This document shows positions 1-8,258 of a stretch of DNA of 64,000 nucleotides, in pieces (position 1 is the first letter of the stretch; every line of letters begins with the position of its first letter). Source of the DNA: Phycisphaeraceae bacterium (GTDB taxonomy: Bacteria > Planctomycetota > Phycisphaerae > Phycisphaerales > UBA1924). Made by a program: the position numbers and the translations under genes. Below the pieces are notes generated by a model. That model was not told the origin of the DNA. It saw only the letters and a program-made list of their open reading frames with translations, and ran no database searches. Where the stretch lies: the NCBI GenBank assembly GCA_020639235.1, contig JACKHC010000001.1, positions 2,046,001 to 2,110,000 on the forward strand, read 5' to 3'.

Positions 1-27
1 GGGTGAAGCGCAGCGCAACCCGTGGGC
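1..27. repeat. Palindromic repeat type A, truncated
   Basis: The first bases are the reverse complement of most of the complete element at 13942-13970. They share CCCACGGGTT, then a GCGCTGCGCTT core, then CACCC. One arm of the 8-bp inverted repeat is cut by the window edge. Two near-identical copies 13.9 kb apart, both between genes, suggest a dispersed REP-like element. Function is not known from the sequence. Confidence 0.55.
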
Positions 28-405
28 CCTTCCCGTGCGCACACCGCGCACCTCCCGCTCTCAGAATTCCCAACATCTCCAAGTCTTTCTCATCTCCCCC
101 CAGATGCCCGCTGCCTGATCCCTTTGGCCTCTTTCCCTCTGTGCTCTCTGTGTGCTCTCGTGGTGATTCTCTTCACCCAGCGCACAAACGCGCCCCCGCC
201 GCCCTACATACGGAGGGCACACGCGTCCCCGCCCGGCCTCTCATCGCCGTCCACACCGGTTCCGACGAACGATCACGCCGAGCAACCCGCGTCACTCCCC
301 TCCGAGGCAACCGGCGCTGCCAGCGCACCGGCGTACCCGCCACGAAACGGCGCACCCCTACCCACGGCCGGCCGGCCACCCTCTACCTCAACACAGACTC
401 ACACA
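1..405. other. Non-coding left edge
   Basis: No convincing gene is seen in this stretch. The open frames crossing it are Pro/Arg/Ala-rich, lack a ribosome site and resemble no family. The first 27 bases are a truncated palindromic repeat, listed separately. Around 131-174 the minus strand reads as short alternating CACAGAG/CACGAG units (AGCACACAGAGAGCACAG). I recall similar purine-rich intergenic motifs from other bacterial genomes. The rest is C-rich sequence downstream of the minus-strand YjbQ-family gene. Confidence 0.6.
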
Positions 406-810
406 TCACGAAACATGCACCACAACCTGCCTCGTATGAGGCGACCGCCGATGCTCGAACAAGTACACCCCCTGCCATGTCCCCAGCGCCAGCCGCCCAT
501 CCATGACGGGAATCGAAAGCGACACCGCCGTCAGCGCCGCGCGGATATGCGAAGGCATGTCGTCCGCGCCCTCCGCCGTGTGCGAGTACGCCGGATCGCT
601 CTCCGGCGCAGCCCGATCGAACCACGCTTCCAGATCGCGCCGCGCGCTCGGGTCGGCGTTCTCCTGAATTACAAGACTGCAACTCGTGTGCCGCACGAAC
701 ACCGTGCAAAGCCCCTCTTGTCCCCCCCACTCCGACACCACGCCGCCGATCTCGCGTGTGATCTCGTGCATCCCTTTGCCCGGCGTCCGGATCGTCAGTG
801 CGCGGATCAA
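406..810 (-). CDS. YjbQ/UPF0047 family protein
   Basis: A 134-residue protein of the YjbQ (UPF0047) family. Family hallmarks are RHTSCSLVIQENADP near residues 37-51, SHTAEGADDMPSHIRA around residues 74-90, and a GTWQGVYLFEHR segment near the C-terminus with conserved His and Glu. Family members are often annotated as secondary thiamine-phosphate synthase because some complement thiE mutants; the true physiological substrate is uncertain. The length fits the family (130-140). The start is a TTG at 808-810 preceded by AGGAGG at a 6-nt gap; longer upstream readings have no family similarity. It is divergent from the ferredoxin-NADP reductase, with a 54-bp gap. Confidence 0.87.
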   Translation of the reverse strand: MIRALTIRTPGKGMHEITREIGGVVSEWGGQEGLCTVFVRHTSCSLVIQENADPSARRDLEAWFDRAAPESDPAYSHTAEGADDMPSHIRAALTAVSLSIPVMDGRLALGTWQGVYLFEHRRSPHTRQVVVHVS

Positions 811-864
811 TCCATGCCTCCTCTGCTTGCCCGGGGCATGGTAAGCGGCTAGCGTCCCTGCCCC

Positions 865-1827
865 ATGAGCAACGAAACAACGATCAACGAGCCCGTCCTG
901 CCCGAGGTCAAAATGCACCTCTACCGCCCCAACGAGCCCACCAAAGGGCGCATCGTGCGGTCCGAGGTCTGCACCGCCTCCAAGAAGGCCGCGGGTATCG
1001 TCCGCCATGTGGAGATCGATGTCTCGGGCACCGACCTCGCCGGCAACTGCATGCCGGGCCAGTCCATCGGCGTGATCCCGCCCGGCACGACCGAGCACGG
1101 CAAGCCCCACGCTGTGCGCCTGTATTCACTCGCGTCCCCCTCCATCGGCGAGCAAGGCAACAAGTCGATCATCTCGACGACGGTCAAGCGCACGATCGAG
1201 GAACACTGGGAGACGCACCGCCTCTTCCTGGGCGTCGCCTCCAACTACCTCTGCGATCTCGGCGAGGGCGATCAGGTCTTCCTCACCGGCCCCGCAGGCA
1301 AGCGCTTCATCCTCCCCACAGATGTCAACGCCCACGACTACATGTTCTTCGCTACCGGCACCGGCATCGCGCCCTTCCGCGGCATGATCCTCGATCTCAT
1401 CGCGCGCGGGTGCACCAGCCAGATCACGCTCATCATGGGCGCGCCGTACCGCACCGACCTGCTCTACCACGAAACCATGCGCTCGCTGGAACAGAAGCAC
1501 GCGAACTTCCGGTACCTCACCGCCATCAGCCGCGAGCGCCAGAACGACGGCCACGACCGCATGTATGTCCAGGACCGCCTCACCACCGAGCGCGACGATC
1601 TCGGCCCGCAACTGGCCAGCGAGCGGAACCTCGTCTACATCTGCGGCGTGGCGGGCATGGAACTGGGGATCTTCCAGAAGATGGCGACGATGCTCTCGGG
1701 GTCCTCGCTCGAGCAGTACCTCCGGGTGGACTCCGAGGTCCTCAGCGATATCAACGGGTGGGACCGGCGGATGATCCAGCGCCAGATTCGCCCGACGCGA
1801 AGGGTCTTCCTCGAGGTCTACGCCTGA
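865..1827 (+). CDS. Ferredoxin--NADP+ reductase, plant type
   Basis: A 320-residue plant-type FNR that moves electrons between ferredoxin or flavodoxin and NADP(H) using FAD. Visible signatures in order are the FAD-binding RLYSLAS near residues 90-96, the NADP pyrophosphate loop GTGIAPFRG near 166-174, and VYICGVAGMELGIF near 256-269, matching the family CG-x-x-GM-E motif. It ends in LEVYA, close to the terminal EVY where the aromatic residue stacks on the flavin; here one Ala follows the Tyr. No signal peptide, so cytoplasmic. No Shine-Dalgarno is obvious before the ATG. It stands alone, 95 bp before a receiver gene. Confidence 0.9.
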   Translation: MSNETTINEPVLPEVKMHLYRPNEPTKGRIVRSEVCTASKKAAGIVRHVEIDVSGTDLAGNCMPGQSIGVIPPGTTEHGKPHAVRLYSLASPSIGEQGNKSIISTTVKRTIEEHWETHRLFLGVASNYLCDLGEGDQVFLTGPAGKRFILPTDVNAHDYMFFATGTGIAPFRGMILDLIARGCTSQITLIMGAPYRTDLLYHETMRSLEQKHANFRYLTAISRERQNDGHDRMYVQDRLTTERDDLGPQLASERNLVYICGVAGMELGIFQKMATMLSGSSLEQYLRVDSEVLSDINGWDRRMIQRQIRPTRRVFLEVYA

Positions 1828-1922
1828 GCCGCTCGGATTTTTCTCGGACCGGACCAAAGCGGGCCGTTTATCGGGTCGATGCTGGGGCTACCGGGCGATG
1901 ATGCCCGCGGGGAGGCCCTGCC

Positions 1923-2300
1923 ATGGCCCGCGTACTTGTGATCGATGACTCCGGGTATTTCCGCTCCTCTTCGCGCCTGGCGCTCTGCCGCGACGGGCAC
2001 ATCGTGTCCTTCGCCGCTGACGGCGAGTGCGGCGAGGACCTGCTCGCTTCCGGCGCGTTTGAGGTCGTCGTGATCGGTGTGTCGCTCCCTGTCGCCGACG
2101 GCGCGGATGTGCTGCGCTCGATCCGGAGGAAGGGCATCGACACGCCGGCGATCGCGCTGGGTGTCGGTGTTTCGGACTCGACCAGGTCGAAACTATCGTC
2201 GCTGGGCGTTGTCGATGTGATCGAGCGGTTCGTTGAGCCGAGCGTGATCGTCGAAGCGGTCAACCGCGCCGCGCGGCAGTGCGTCGCCCGGGCGGCGTGA
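1923..2300 (+). CDS. Degenerate receiver (CheY-like) domain protein
   Basis: A 125-residue stand-alone receiver fold. The acidic pair Asp8-Asp9 in LVIDDSG is present, but the phospho-acceptor position is Gly52 (VVVIGVSLP where receivers read LLDVMMP). The usual switch Lys in the last loop is Glu (RFVEP in place of xxKP). Asp-phosphorylation should therefore be impossible, and the protein is better regarded as a pseudo-receiver that may act by binding. GGGAGG precedes the ATG. No kinase is adjacent. The hydrophobic pattern over the whole length supports a real protein and not an error, since three landmarks differ while the fold pattern is kept. Confidence 0.8.
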   Translation: MARVLVIDDSGYFRSSSRLALCRDGHIVSFAADGECGEDLLASGAFEVVVIGVSLPVADGADVLRSIRRKGIDTPAIALGVGVSDSTRSKLSSLGVVDVIERFVEPSVIVEAVNRAARQCVARAA

Positions 2301-2310
2301 GTCCCGAGAC

Positions 2311-2345
2311 AAAAAGAAAACCGCCGCGGTGGTGAGCCGCGGCGG
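2311..2345 (-). terminator. Rho-independent terminator of the subtilase gene
   Basis: A perfect 9-bp stem CCGCCGCGG/CCGCGGCGG with a 7-base loop (2321-2345). On the minus strand it is followed by TTTTCTTTTT (2311-2320). It lies 38 bp past the subtilase stop codon. The plus-strand receiver gene has only GGTTG after the same stem, so the signal reads mainly on the minus strand. Confidence 0.85.
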
Positions 2346-2383
2346 GGGTTGTTGATGGAACTGGCTGAGAGTTCAGCCGGTTA

Positions 2384-5300
2384 TCAGCAGGAAGTGCCCC
2401 ACGCGCCGAGGACGGCGTTGAGGTCATCGACATCGACATTGCCGTCGCCGGTCATGTCGCCTTGCGTCCACGCGGCGCCGGTCGCGCCCCAGTTGCCGAG
2501 CACGGCGTTGAGGTCGTCGACATCAACGAAGCCGTCGAGGTTGGCGTCGCCCGCGCACGGGTTGGTCGGGACATTCGCGCGGATGCGGATGTCGTCGATG
2601 TTCCAGCCGTGATAGACAACCGAGGTGTCGGTGGTGCCCATGGTCCAGCGGAGGTAGAGGGTCGCAGCGTTGTCGGCGACCGCGGAGATGTCGTAGGACT
2701 GGAGCGACCAAGCGAGTTCGTTGATGCTCGGTGACGGGACCGGGTTCTCCCAGATTGTCGTCCAGACGGAGTTGTCATTGGAGACCTGGAAGCGGGCGTG
2801 GTCATACTGCGCACGCTCGCAGCCCAGCCAGCGCTGGAACTCGATGGTGGAGTTGATGTAGCCGGTCATGTTGATCGCGGTCGAAGTGAGCTTGAACTCG
2901 GGCATCGAGTTGGCGTAGTCGCCCGCGAGGTTGTAGCCGAGGACGTTGACGCCGGTGAAACCGGAGGCGGGGTCGTCGGAGAGGCCCTGCGGCTGACCGA
3001 ACGCCCACATGCCCTCGCCCGTCCAACCGGGGTTGGTGTCGTCAACAAGGAACTCGTGCACGACCTGCTCGCCGCCCGCGGTCGGGAGGACCGAGACGGA
3101 GATGGTCGCGGTGTTGGAGTCGCCGCCGTCGGGCATCACGCCGCCGTCGTTGGCGCTGAAGGTGAAGGAGTCGTTGCCGAAGAAGAGGCCGGCGGGCGCG
3201 TAGCTGACGCCGGTGTCGGTACCCATGGAGTAGGGAACGGAGGTGATCTGTCCGACACCGATGTGGTGCAGGAAGCCGTTAGCGGGCAGAGACTCGATGG
3301 TGTAGGTGAGCGGGCCGCCGGGGAGGCCGTCGTCGGCCGCGACGAGGTTGAAATCGACGGGGCTGCCGAGCCCGGTGGATCCGCTGCCGTTGGAGGCGAA
3401 GGGCGGACGCGGGCCGCATGCGCCGTAGGCGCTGAGGTCGGAGGGGAAGTAGTCGGGGTCGAGCCCGTTGCCGGCCGAGAGGCCCGCGAGGCCGTCGGTC
3501 GCGTTGAGATCGAGGTAGGTGATGCGGATATCGCCGTTGAAGAAGAGTTCGACCTGGAAGGTGTTGGAGTCGCCGGCGCTGTGCTGCGGCACGCCTTCCC
3601 ATGTGATCGCCATACGGTCGGACTCCTGCTTCCAGGAGACCTGGCCGCCCTGCGTCGGGTTGAAGTCGTCGAAGCACGCGGAGACGCGCGGCGTATCGAA
3701 GTGATCGGCGAGCGTTTCGGTGTAGTCGGAGTCAGAAGCGGTGAAGGTGATGTGGCCGTTGGGGTTGATGTAGAAGGACGAGTACTGCACACCGTAGAGC
3801 GAGACCATGTTCCCGCCGGTGATGTTCACCAGCTGGGAGGGCGAGTCGTCGCCGAGCGAGGCGACGGTGCCGCCGGCGGGATCGACGGGCAGCCCGCCGA
3901 TGACCGGCTCGACGCACGCGCTGTACTGATCGACGGTCGCGTTGGGCTGGAAGGTGATCTGGAGTCCGTCGAGGTCGTTGCCGGCCGCGAAGAGCTCGGT
4001 GAAGAAATCGGGCACTTCGGGGGTTGTGAATGTGTAGCAGGTGCCGAAGTTGTCATCGACGGCGGTGTTGCCCGCGGGGTCGGTGGCTTCGACTTCGAAG
4101 AAGTACTGCGTGTCGTCGGTGAGACCGGTGATGGTCAGCGAGTGGTTGGTGCCGACCGAGTTGCCCATGAGGGTGCCGGTGAGATTGCCGCACGCGTCGC
4201 CCCAGCGGACGGTCGGGCGTGCGGGCTCATCGGTTGTGAATTCGATGGTGGCGCTGCGGGGCTGCACATCGGTCGCCGCGACGCCCGCGATCATCGGTGC
4301 GGTGCAGTCGACGGCGGCGGTGTCGGTGGCGACGGCGGGAGAGCCCGAGCCGTCGTCGGCGTCGTTGTAGGTGACGGTGATGGTGTCGCCCGCGCTGACT
4401 GCGAGCGCGCCGGGGGCACCCGAGGCGCTGATATCGATATTGCCGAGGAAGGTGGCCGCTTCGGGCGCGACCTCGGTGAGCACGACATTGATGCCGACGG
4501 GGTCGGTGTCGGACGCGACATTGACCGAGACGGTGTCAACGACCATGTCGCTCGTGTTGAGGCCGCAGTCGATCGCCTTGATCGAGAGTGAGTCCTCGCA
4601 GAGGTACGAGTTGGCGTTGAGCTGGACGATGCCCATGTCGGAGCAGTTGACGAGGAAGGGCGAAGCGCAGAGCGAGAACGTCTGCGGGCCCTGGGGCACG
4701 GCGGTTCCGCGCACTTCGACGAGCCAGCCGCCCGGCTCGGGGTTGTTGACGAAGACCTGCTCGATGTTGTCGAGGTGGTTCTCGGCGTTCTGCACGGCGT
4801 CGGCGCCGGGGTTGGCCGGGTTGAGGGTCCAGGGATAGAAGCGCGTGCCCGAGGGGCTCGTGACGACGAGATCGAGGTCGTTGACGAGGTTGGGGTTGAC
4901 ATTGGGCGTGCCGGGGAAGTCGTCCCACGCGAGTGTGACCTTCATTTCCGGATCGCCGGGCTGCACGACCACGACGAGGTTGTAGGAGCCGGCGTTATCG
5001 ACGGACTCTTCGATGAAGTTGCCGGTGCGCATGAAGTCGATGGCGGCCTGCGTGCGCGCCGAGCCGTAGCCGGTCTGGTAGTCGGGGCCGGGATTGACGA
5101 TGTCCTGGGCGGTGTGGCACCACATGGCCTTGACGGTGGCGCCCTTGGGATCGGGTGATCCGAACTGGACGCGATAGTCCTGGAGCAGGAGGGCCGTCAT
5201 GCCGCAGAGGGTGGGCGACGCCATGGATGTGCCGCACTTCACTGAGTAGGCGGTGTCGCCCGAGCTGGAGCACGAGGTGACGCCGCCGTCGCCGCCGACC

Positions 5301-6715
5301 TGGCAGCCGGGCGCGGAGATGTCGGGCTTCATGCGGCCGTCGTCGGTCGGTCCCCACGAGGTGAAGGACGTGACCGAGTCGTCATTGGCGTTGAGTGCGC
5401 CGACGGCCATTGCGTTCTTCTGCGCTCCGGGTGGCGCGATCGAGTAGAAGTCGCCGAATCCTTCGATATCGCAGGCCGAGCCCTGACGCTCGTTGCCGGC
5501 GGCCCAGCAGATGCGCATGTCGGGGCCGAGGGAGCCGCGGACGATGCCGTCGATGAGCGATGCGGTGAGGCCGTAGTCGCCCTGCCAGGCGCAGTTAAAG
5601 CCGTTGGGCTCGACGTTGGAGCCGATGGAGTTGTTGGAGAGGACGCAGCCGTGGTTGACCATTGCGTCGGTGTAGTCGGCTTCGAGGTCGCCGGGATCGG
5701 TGTAGAGGAAGCCGGGCTGGAGACCGCCGACGACTTCGAAGGCGTAGGAGAAGATCTGGACATTGGGGGCCATGCCGCGGTTGACGCCGCCGGAAGCCGC
5801 GCCCGTGCCGCCGACGGTGCCGGCGACATGGGTGGAGTGATCGGAGTTGGAAGCACCGTCGCCGAGTGTGACGCGGCCGGCGAGGTCCTGGTGGGTTGCA
5901 CGGACCGAGCCGCCGTCATAGATCATGACATTTACGCCGGTGCCGTCGAGCGCGTAGGGCGCGGCCTGGACGATGTCGGTGGTGGTGATCGCGCGGTTCT
6001 CGGCGTTGTTCTCGGAGAACTGCGGGATGGGGGGCTCGACCCACTGGACGATGTCTTCGTCGGCGAGTGATGCGATCTGCGAATAGGGCAGGTGAATCAC
6101 GAGGGTGTTGATGGAGCGGACGAAGGAGCGGACCTCGCCGCCGTGGCGGCGGACGACTTCGAGCGCGCGGTTGTCGAGCGCGACATCGGGGTGGAACTGC
6201 ACATACGCGGCGACGGTGGTCTCGACATCGGGCTCGACGCCGTCCTTGGTCTCGCGGTTGACGAGCTTTTGATCGATCACCGACCAGGGGACGATGTTGC
6301 CCGAGTTGAGATCGGGGTGGAGTTTCCACTGGCGCTTGATCGGGCCCGCGAACTTGATGGTGGACATCTGCGCGAGTTGGTCGAGTTGCGCGGCGGTGGC
6401 GTCAACCGAAGCGAAGTACGCGTTGTTGCCGAGGTACGCGCCGAGCGTGAGGCCGCGTGCGGCGAGTTGGGCGCGGAGGTTCTGTCCCGCGACGCGGTCG
6501 AGCTGCACGATGATGTGCTGGCCCGCCTTGTCGGTCTTGAGGGCGACGTGTTTCTGCGCGGTTGTCATCGCGCGGGAAGAGAGCATCGCGGTGCCGGACT
6601 TGAACTGAACCTGCGCGCTGGCCTGACCGGCGAGCATCGACAGTGCGAGGCCCGCGGAGAGCAGACCGAAACGAGCGCGCGAGACAGCGCGTGTGTGTGT
6701 GGTGGAATCCCTCAC
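2384..6715 (-). CDS. Secreted S8 subtilisin-like protease with dockerin-like tail
   Basis: 1443 residues. The GTG start has AAGGAG seven bases upstream. A signal peptide covers about residues 1-35 (cleavage near QASAQ). Two consecutive prodomain-like alpha/beta segments follow (about 60-125 and 165-235). The peptidase triad is Asp267 (MIYDGGS), His296 (DHSTHVAGT) and Ser497 (CGTSMASP), with an AAGNE oxyanion segment. Then come a P-domain-like beta region with an AWDDFPG motif, a fibronectin-III-like module (TDEPARPTVRWG), a cadherin-like repeat (NDSFTFSANDGG) and a MAM/jelly-roll-like region. Two dockerin-like calcium loops end the protein (DANLDGFVDVDDLNAVL, then DMTGDGNVDVDDLNAVL). Exported to the surface or medium and monocistronic, with its own terminator. 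Substrate unknown. Confidence 0.88.
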   Translation of the reverse strand: MRDSTTHTRAVSRARFGLLSAGLALSMLAGQASAQVQFKSGTAMLSSRAMTTAQKHVALKTDKAGQHIIVQLDRVAGQNLRAQLAARGLTLGAYLGNNAYFASVDATAAQLDQLAQMSTIKFAGPIKRQWKLHPDLNSGNIVPWSVIDQKLVNRETKDGVEPDVETTVAAYVQFHPDVALDNRALEVVRRHGGEVRSFVRSINTLVIHLPYSQIASLADEDIVQWVEPPIPQFSENNAENRAITTTDIVQAAPYALDGTGVNVMIYDGGSVRATHQDLAGRVTLGDGASNSDHSTHVAGTVGGTGAASGGVNRGMAPNVQIFSYAFEVVGGLQPGFLYTDPGDLEADYTDAMVNHGCVLSNNSIGSNVEPNGFNCAWQGDYGLTASLIDGIVRGSLGPDMRICWAAGNERQGSACDIEGFGDFYSIAPPGAQKNAMAVGALNANDDSVTSFTSWGPTDDGRMKPDISAPGCQVGGDGGVTSCSSSGDTAYSVKCGTSMASPTLCGMTALLLQDYRVQFGSPDPKGATVKAMWCHTAQDIVNPGPDYQTGYGSARTQAAIDFMRTGNFIEESVDNAGSYNLVVVVQPGDPEMKVTLAWDDFPGTPNVNPNLVNDLDLVVTSPSGTRFYPWTLNPANPGADAVQNAENHLDNIEQVFVNNPEPGGWLVEVRGTAVPQGPQTFSLCASPFLVNCSDMGIVQLNANSYLCEDSLSIKAIDCGLNTSDMVVDTVSVNVASDTDPVGINVVLTEVAPEAATFLGNIDISASGAPGALAVSAGDTITVTYNDADDGSGSPAVATDTAAVDCTAPMIAGVAATDVQPRSATIEFTTDEPARPTVRWGDACGNLTGTLMGNSVGTNHSLTITGLTDDTQYFFEVEATDPAGNTAVDDNFGTCYTFTTPEVPDFFTELFAAGNDLDGLQITFQPNATVDQYSACVEPVIGGLPVDPAGGTVASLGDDSPSQLVNITGGNMVSLYGVQYSSFYINPNGHITFTASDSDYTETLADHFDTPRVSACFDDFNPTQGGQVSWKQESDRMAITWEGVPQHSAGDSNTFQVELFFNGDIRITYLDLNATDGLAGLSAGNGLDPDYFPSDLSAYGACGPRPPFASNGSGSTGLGSPVDFNLVAADDGLPGGPLTYTIESLPANGFLHHIGVGQITSVPYSMGTDTGVSYAPAGLFFGNDSFTFSANDGGVMPDGGDSNTATISVSVLPTAGGEQVVHEFLVDDTNPGWTGEGMWAFGQPQGLSDDPASGFTGVNVLGYNLAGDYANSMPEFKLTSTAINMTGYINSTIEFQRWLGCERAQYDHARFQVSNDNSVWTTIWENPVPSPSINELAWSLQSYDISAVADNAATLYLRWTMGTTDTSVVYHGWNIDDIRIRANVPTNPCAGDANLDGFVDVDDLNAVLGNWGATGAAWTQGDMTGDGNVDVDDLNAVLGAWGTSC

Positions 6716-6830
6716 AGATCATCTCCTTGATGATGTCGTGGGTGACAGTGTTCCTTCATGGGCCCGCACGAACGCCGCGCGCTACCCCAGCCATCGAGTG
6801 AGTGTAAATCCGGACAGTCCGGAGACCAAT

Positions 6831-6866
6831 AGAAAAACGCCGCATTCCTCCGGGAAATGGGGCGTT
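6831..6866 (-). terminator. Terminator of the cyclophilin-FKBP gene
   Basis: Stem AACGCC/GGCGTT plus CATT/AATG with one mismatch (6836-6866). On the minus strand it is followed by GTTTTTCTAT. It sits 37 bp after the PPIase stop codon and separates that gene from the subtilase gene. The promoter for the subtilase should lie within 6716-6830; I cannot identify it confidently. Confidence 0.7.
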
Positions 6867-6902
6867 GCGTGAATCTGGGCTGGGTTCAGCCGCTGGGGCC
6901 GA

Positions 6903-8015
6903 TTACTGGACGACTTCGAGGAGTTCGACGACGAAGACGACGGCCGAGTTCGGCGGGATCCCGGGTCGGCCCTGGGCGCCCCATGCGAGGTCGGCGGGGA
7001 TGACGAGGATGCGCTTGCCGCCGGTCTTCATGGAGCCGACGCCCTCGGTCCAACCCTTGATGACGCGGTTGAGCGGGAACTCGGCGGGTGCGGGCGGGTC
7101 GTGGTCGAGGGAAGAGTCGAACTTGGTGCCGTCGGTGAGCCATCCGGAGTAGTGGACCCGGACGACTGAGGTGGGGCCGGGGGGCGTGGGGCCGTCGCCC
7201 TCGGCGAGATCGAAGTAGAGGAGCCCGGAGTCGGTGCGGGTCATGTTGTCGGGGTCGCCGCCGAGTTCCTTGACCTTGGCTTCGGCGCCGGCCTGCTGGG
7301 CCTTGGCGGCCTCATCGCGTTGCTTGCGCTGGGCGTCGATTTTCTCGTCGTACGCCTTGGAGCGCTTCATGGCGTCGGCGAGCGCGGAGGCATCGACATC
7401 GGACTCTTCGATCATCTGGACCTTGGTCATGATGATGTCGTTGTTGGGGACGTTCTGCATGCCGTTGGGGGCGTTGCCGGTGGAGACTTTGGCCATTTCA
7501 TCGACGACTTCCATGCCCTCGACGACCTGCGCGAAAACGGCGTAGCCGGCGCCGCCGGAGATGGCGCGGTCGAGGTTGGCGTTGTCGACGAGGTTGATGA
7601 AGAACTGGGATGTGGCGCTGTTGGGGTCGCCGGTGCGGGCCATGGAGAGGGTGCCGCGGTCGTTCTTGAGGCCGTTCGTCCACTCGTTCTTGATTGGGCG
7701 ACGGGTGGCTTTTTGGTTGAGGCCGGGCTCGAAGCCGCCGCCCTGGATGACGAAGTTAGGGACGACGCGGTGGATGATGGTGCCGTCGTAGAAGCCGTCT
7801 TTGACGTAGGCGACGAAGTTCTCGACGGTGATGGGGGCGCGCATGGAGTCGAGTTGGATGACGATGTCGCCCATGTTGGTGTTGATCTTGGCGTACATGA
7901 ACCGGGGGGTCTCCTCGGCTTTGGCGCTCTCGTCCTGGGCGAGGGCGGCGGGGGTCGCGAGAGTGATGAGAGCGGTCAGGCAGGCCGCCATGAGGGCGAC
8001 GAGTCGGATGGTCAT
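6903..8015 (-). CDS. Secreted cyclophilin-FKBP dual peptidyl-prolyl isomerase
   Basis: 370 residues with a signal peptide (1-26, ending PAALAQ). Residues about 38-205 are a cyclophilin: IIHRVVPNFVIQGGGF with the catalytic Arg, then SMARTGDPNSATSQFFINL. A charged, Ala/Lys-rich probable coiled linker (about 215-255) follows. Residues about 258-370 are an FKBP: VHYSGWLTDGTKFDSSLD with the pocket Tyr and Asp, FPLNRVIKGWTEGV, and GIPPNSAVVFVVELLEV. The usual pocket Tyr of AYG is Trp (AWG). Both PPIase families in one chain should give a prolyl isomerase/chaperone for exported proteins outside the cytoplasmic membrane. ATG is chosen for its signal peptide and upstream AGGA. Monocistronic, terminator-flanked. 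Confidence 0.9.
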   Translation of the reverse strand: MTIRLVALMAACLTALITLATPAALAQDESAKAEETPRFMYAKINTNMGDIVIQLDSMRAPITVENFVAYVKDGFYDGTIIHRVVPNFVIQGGGFEPGLNQKATRRPIKNEWTNGLKNDRGTLSMARTGDPNSATSQFFINLVDNANLDRAISGGAGYAVFAQVVEGMEVVDEMAKVSTGNAPNGMQNVPNNDIIMTKVQMIEESDVDASALADAMKRSKAYDEKIDAQRKQRDEAAKAQQAGAEAKVKELGGDPDNMTRTDSGLLYFDLAEGDGPTPPGPTSVVRVHYSGWLTDGTKFDSSLDHDPPAPAEFPLNRVIKGWTEGVGSMKTGGKRILVIPADLAWGAQGRPGIPPNSAVVFVVELLEVVQ

Positions 8016-8193
8016 GGTTTGCGTTCCTTTGTCTTGCGTGACACCCCGGACCCGCGCGTCGCGGCCGGGCCGAGGCATCATGCTAACCGGAAGGGCGTGA
8101 TGGAGACTCCGAGTCCCCGCGCCCCGGTCGGGCGTCGGGTCCTCGGGTAGTTGAACCGGCGAGGGTGGGGCAGGTTTCAGCCCAGAAACGGGC

Positions 8194-8219
8194 AAAACCC
8201 CCGGAAATGTGGCGGGGGT
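8194..8219 (-). terminator. Terminator of the sigma/VIT-vWA operon
   Basis: Stem ACCCCCG/CGGGGGT (8197-8219) with a 9-base loop, followed on the minus strand by TTTTG. It lies 40 bp beyond the VIT-vWA stop codon. The T tract is short (four), so efficiency is uncertain. Bases 8016-8193 between it and the PPIase start hold no gene and presumably the PPIase promoter. Confidence 0.6.
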
Positions 8220-8258
8220 CTGCCGTGCGGTTATCCGAGTTTTCGGCCTTTCGCCCTC

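Noticed and set aside
3..852. Long plus-strand frames across the left edge
   Set aside because: Pro/Arg/Ala-rich translation with no ribosome site or family similarity. The minus strand of the right half encodes a clear YjbQ-family protein.
2798..4591. 597-residue plus-strand open frame inside the subtilase gene
   Set aside because: Val/Gly/Asp-rich mirror of the coding strand, as expected for GC-rich antisense frames. No motif, and the minus-strand protein is unmistakable.
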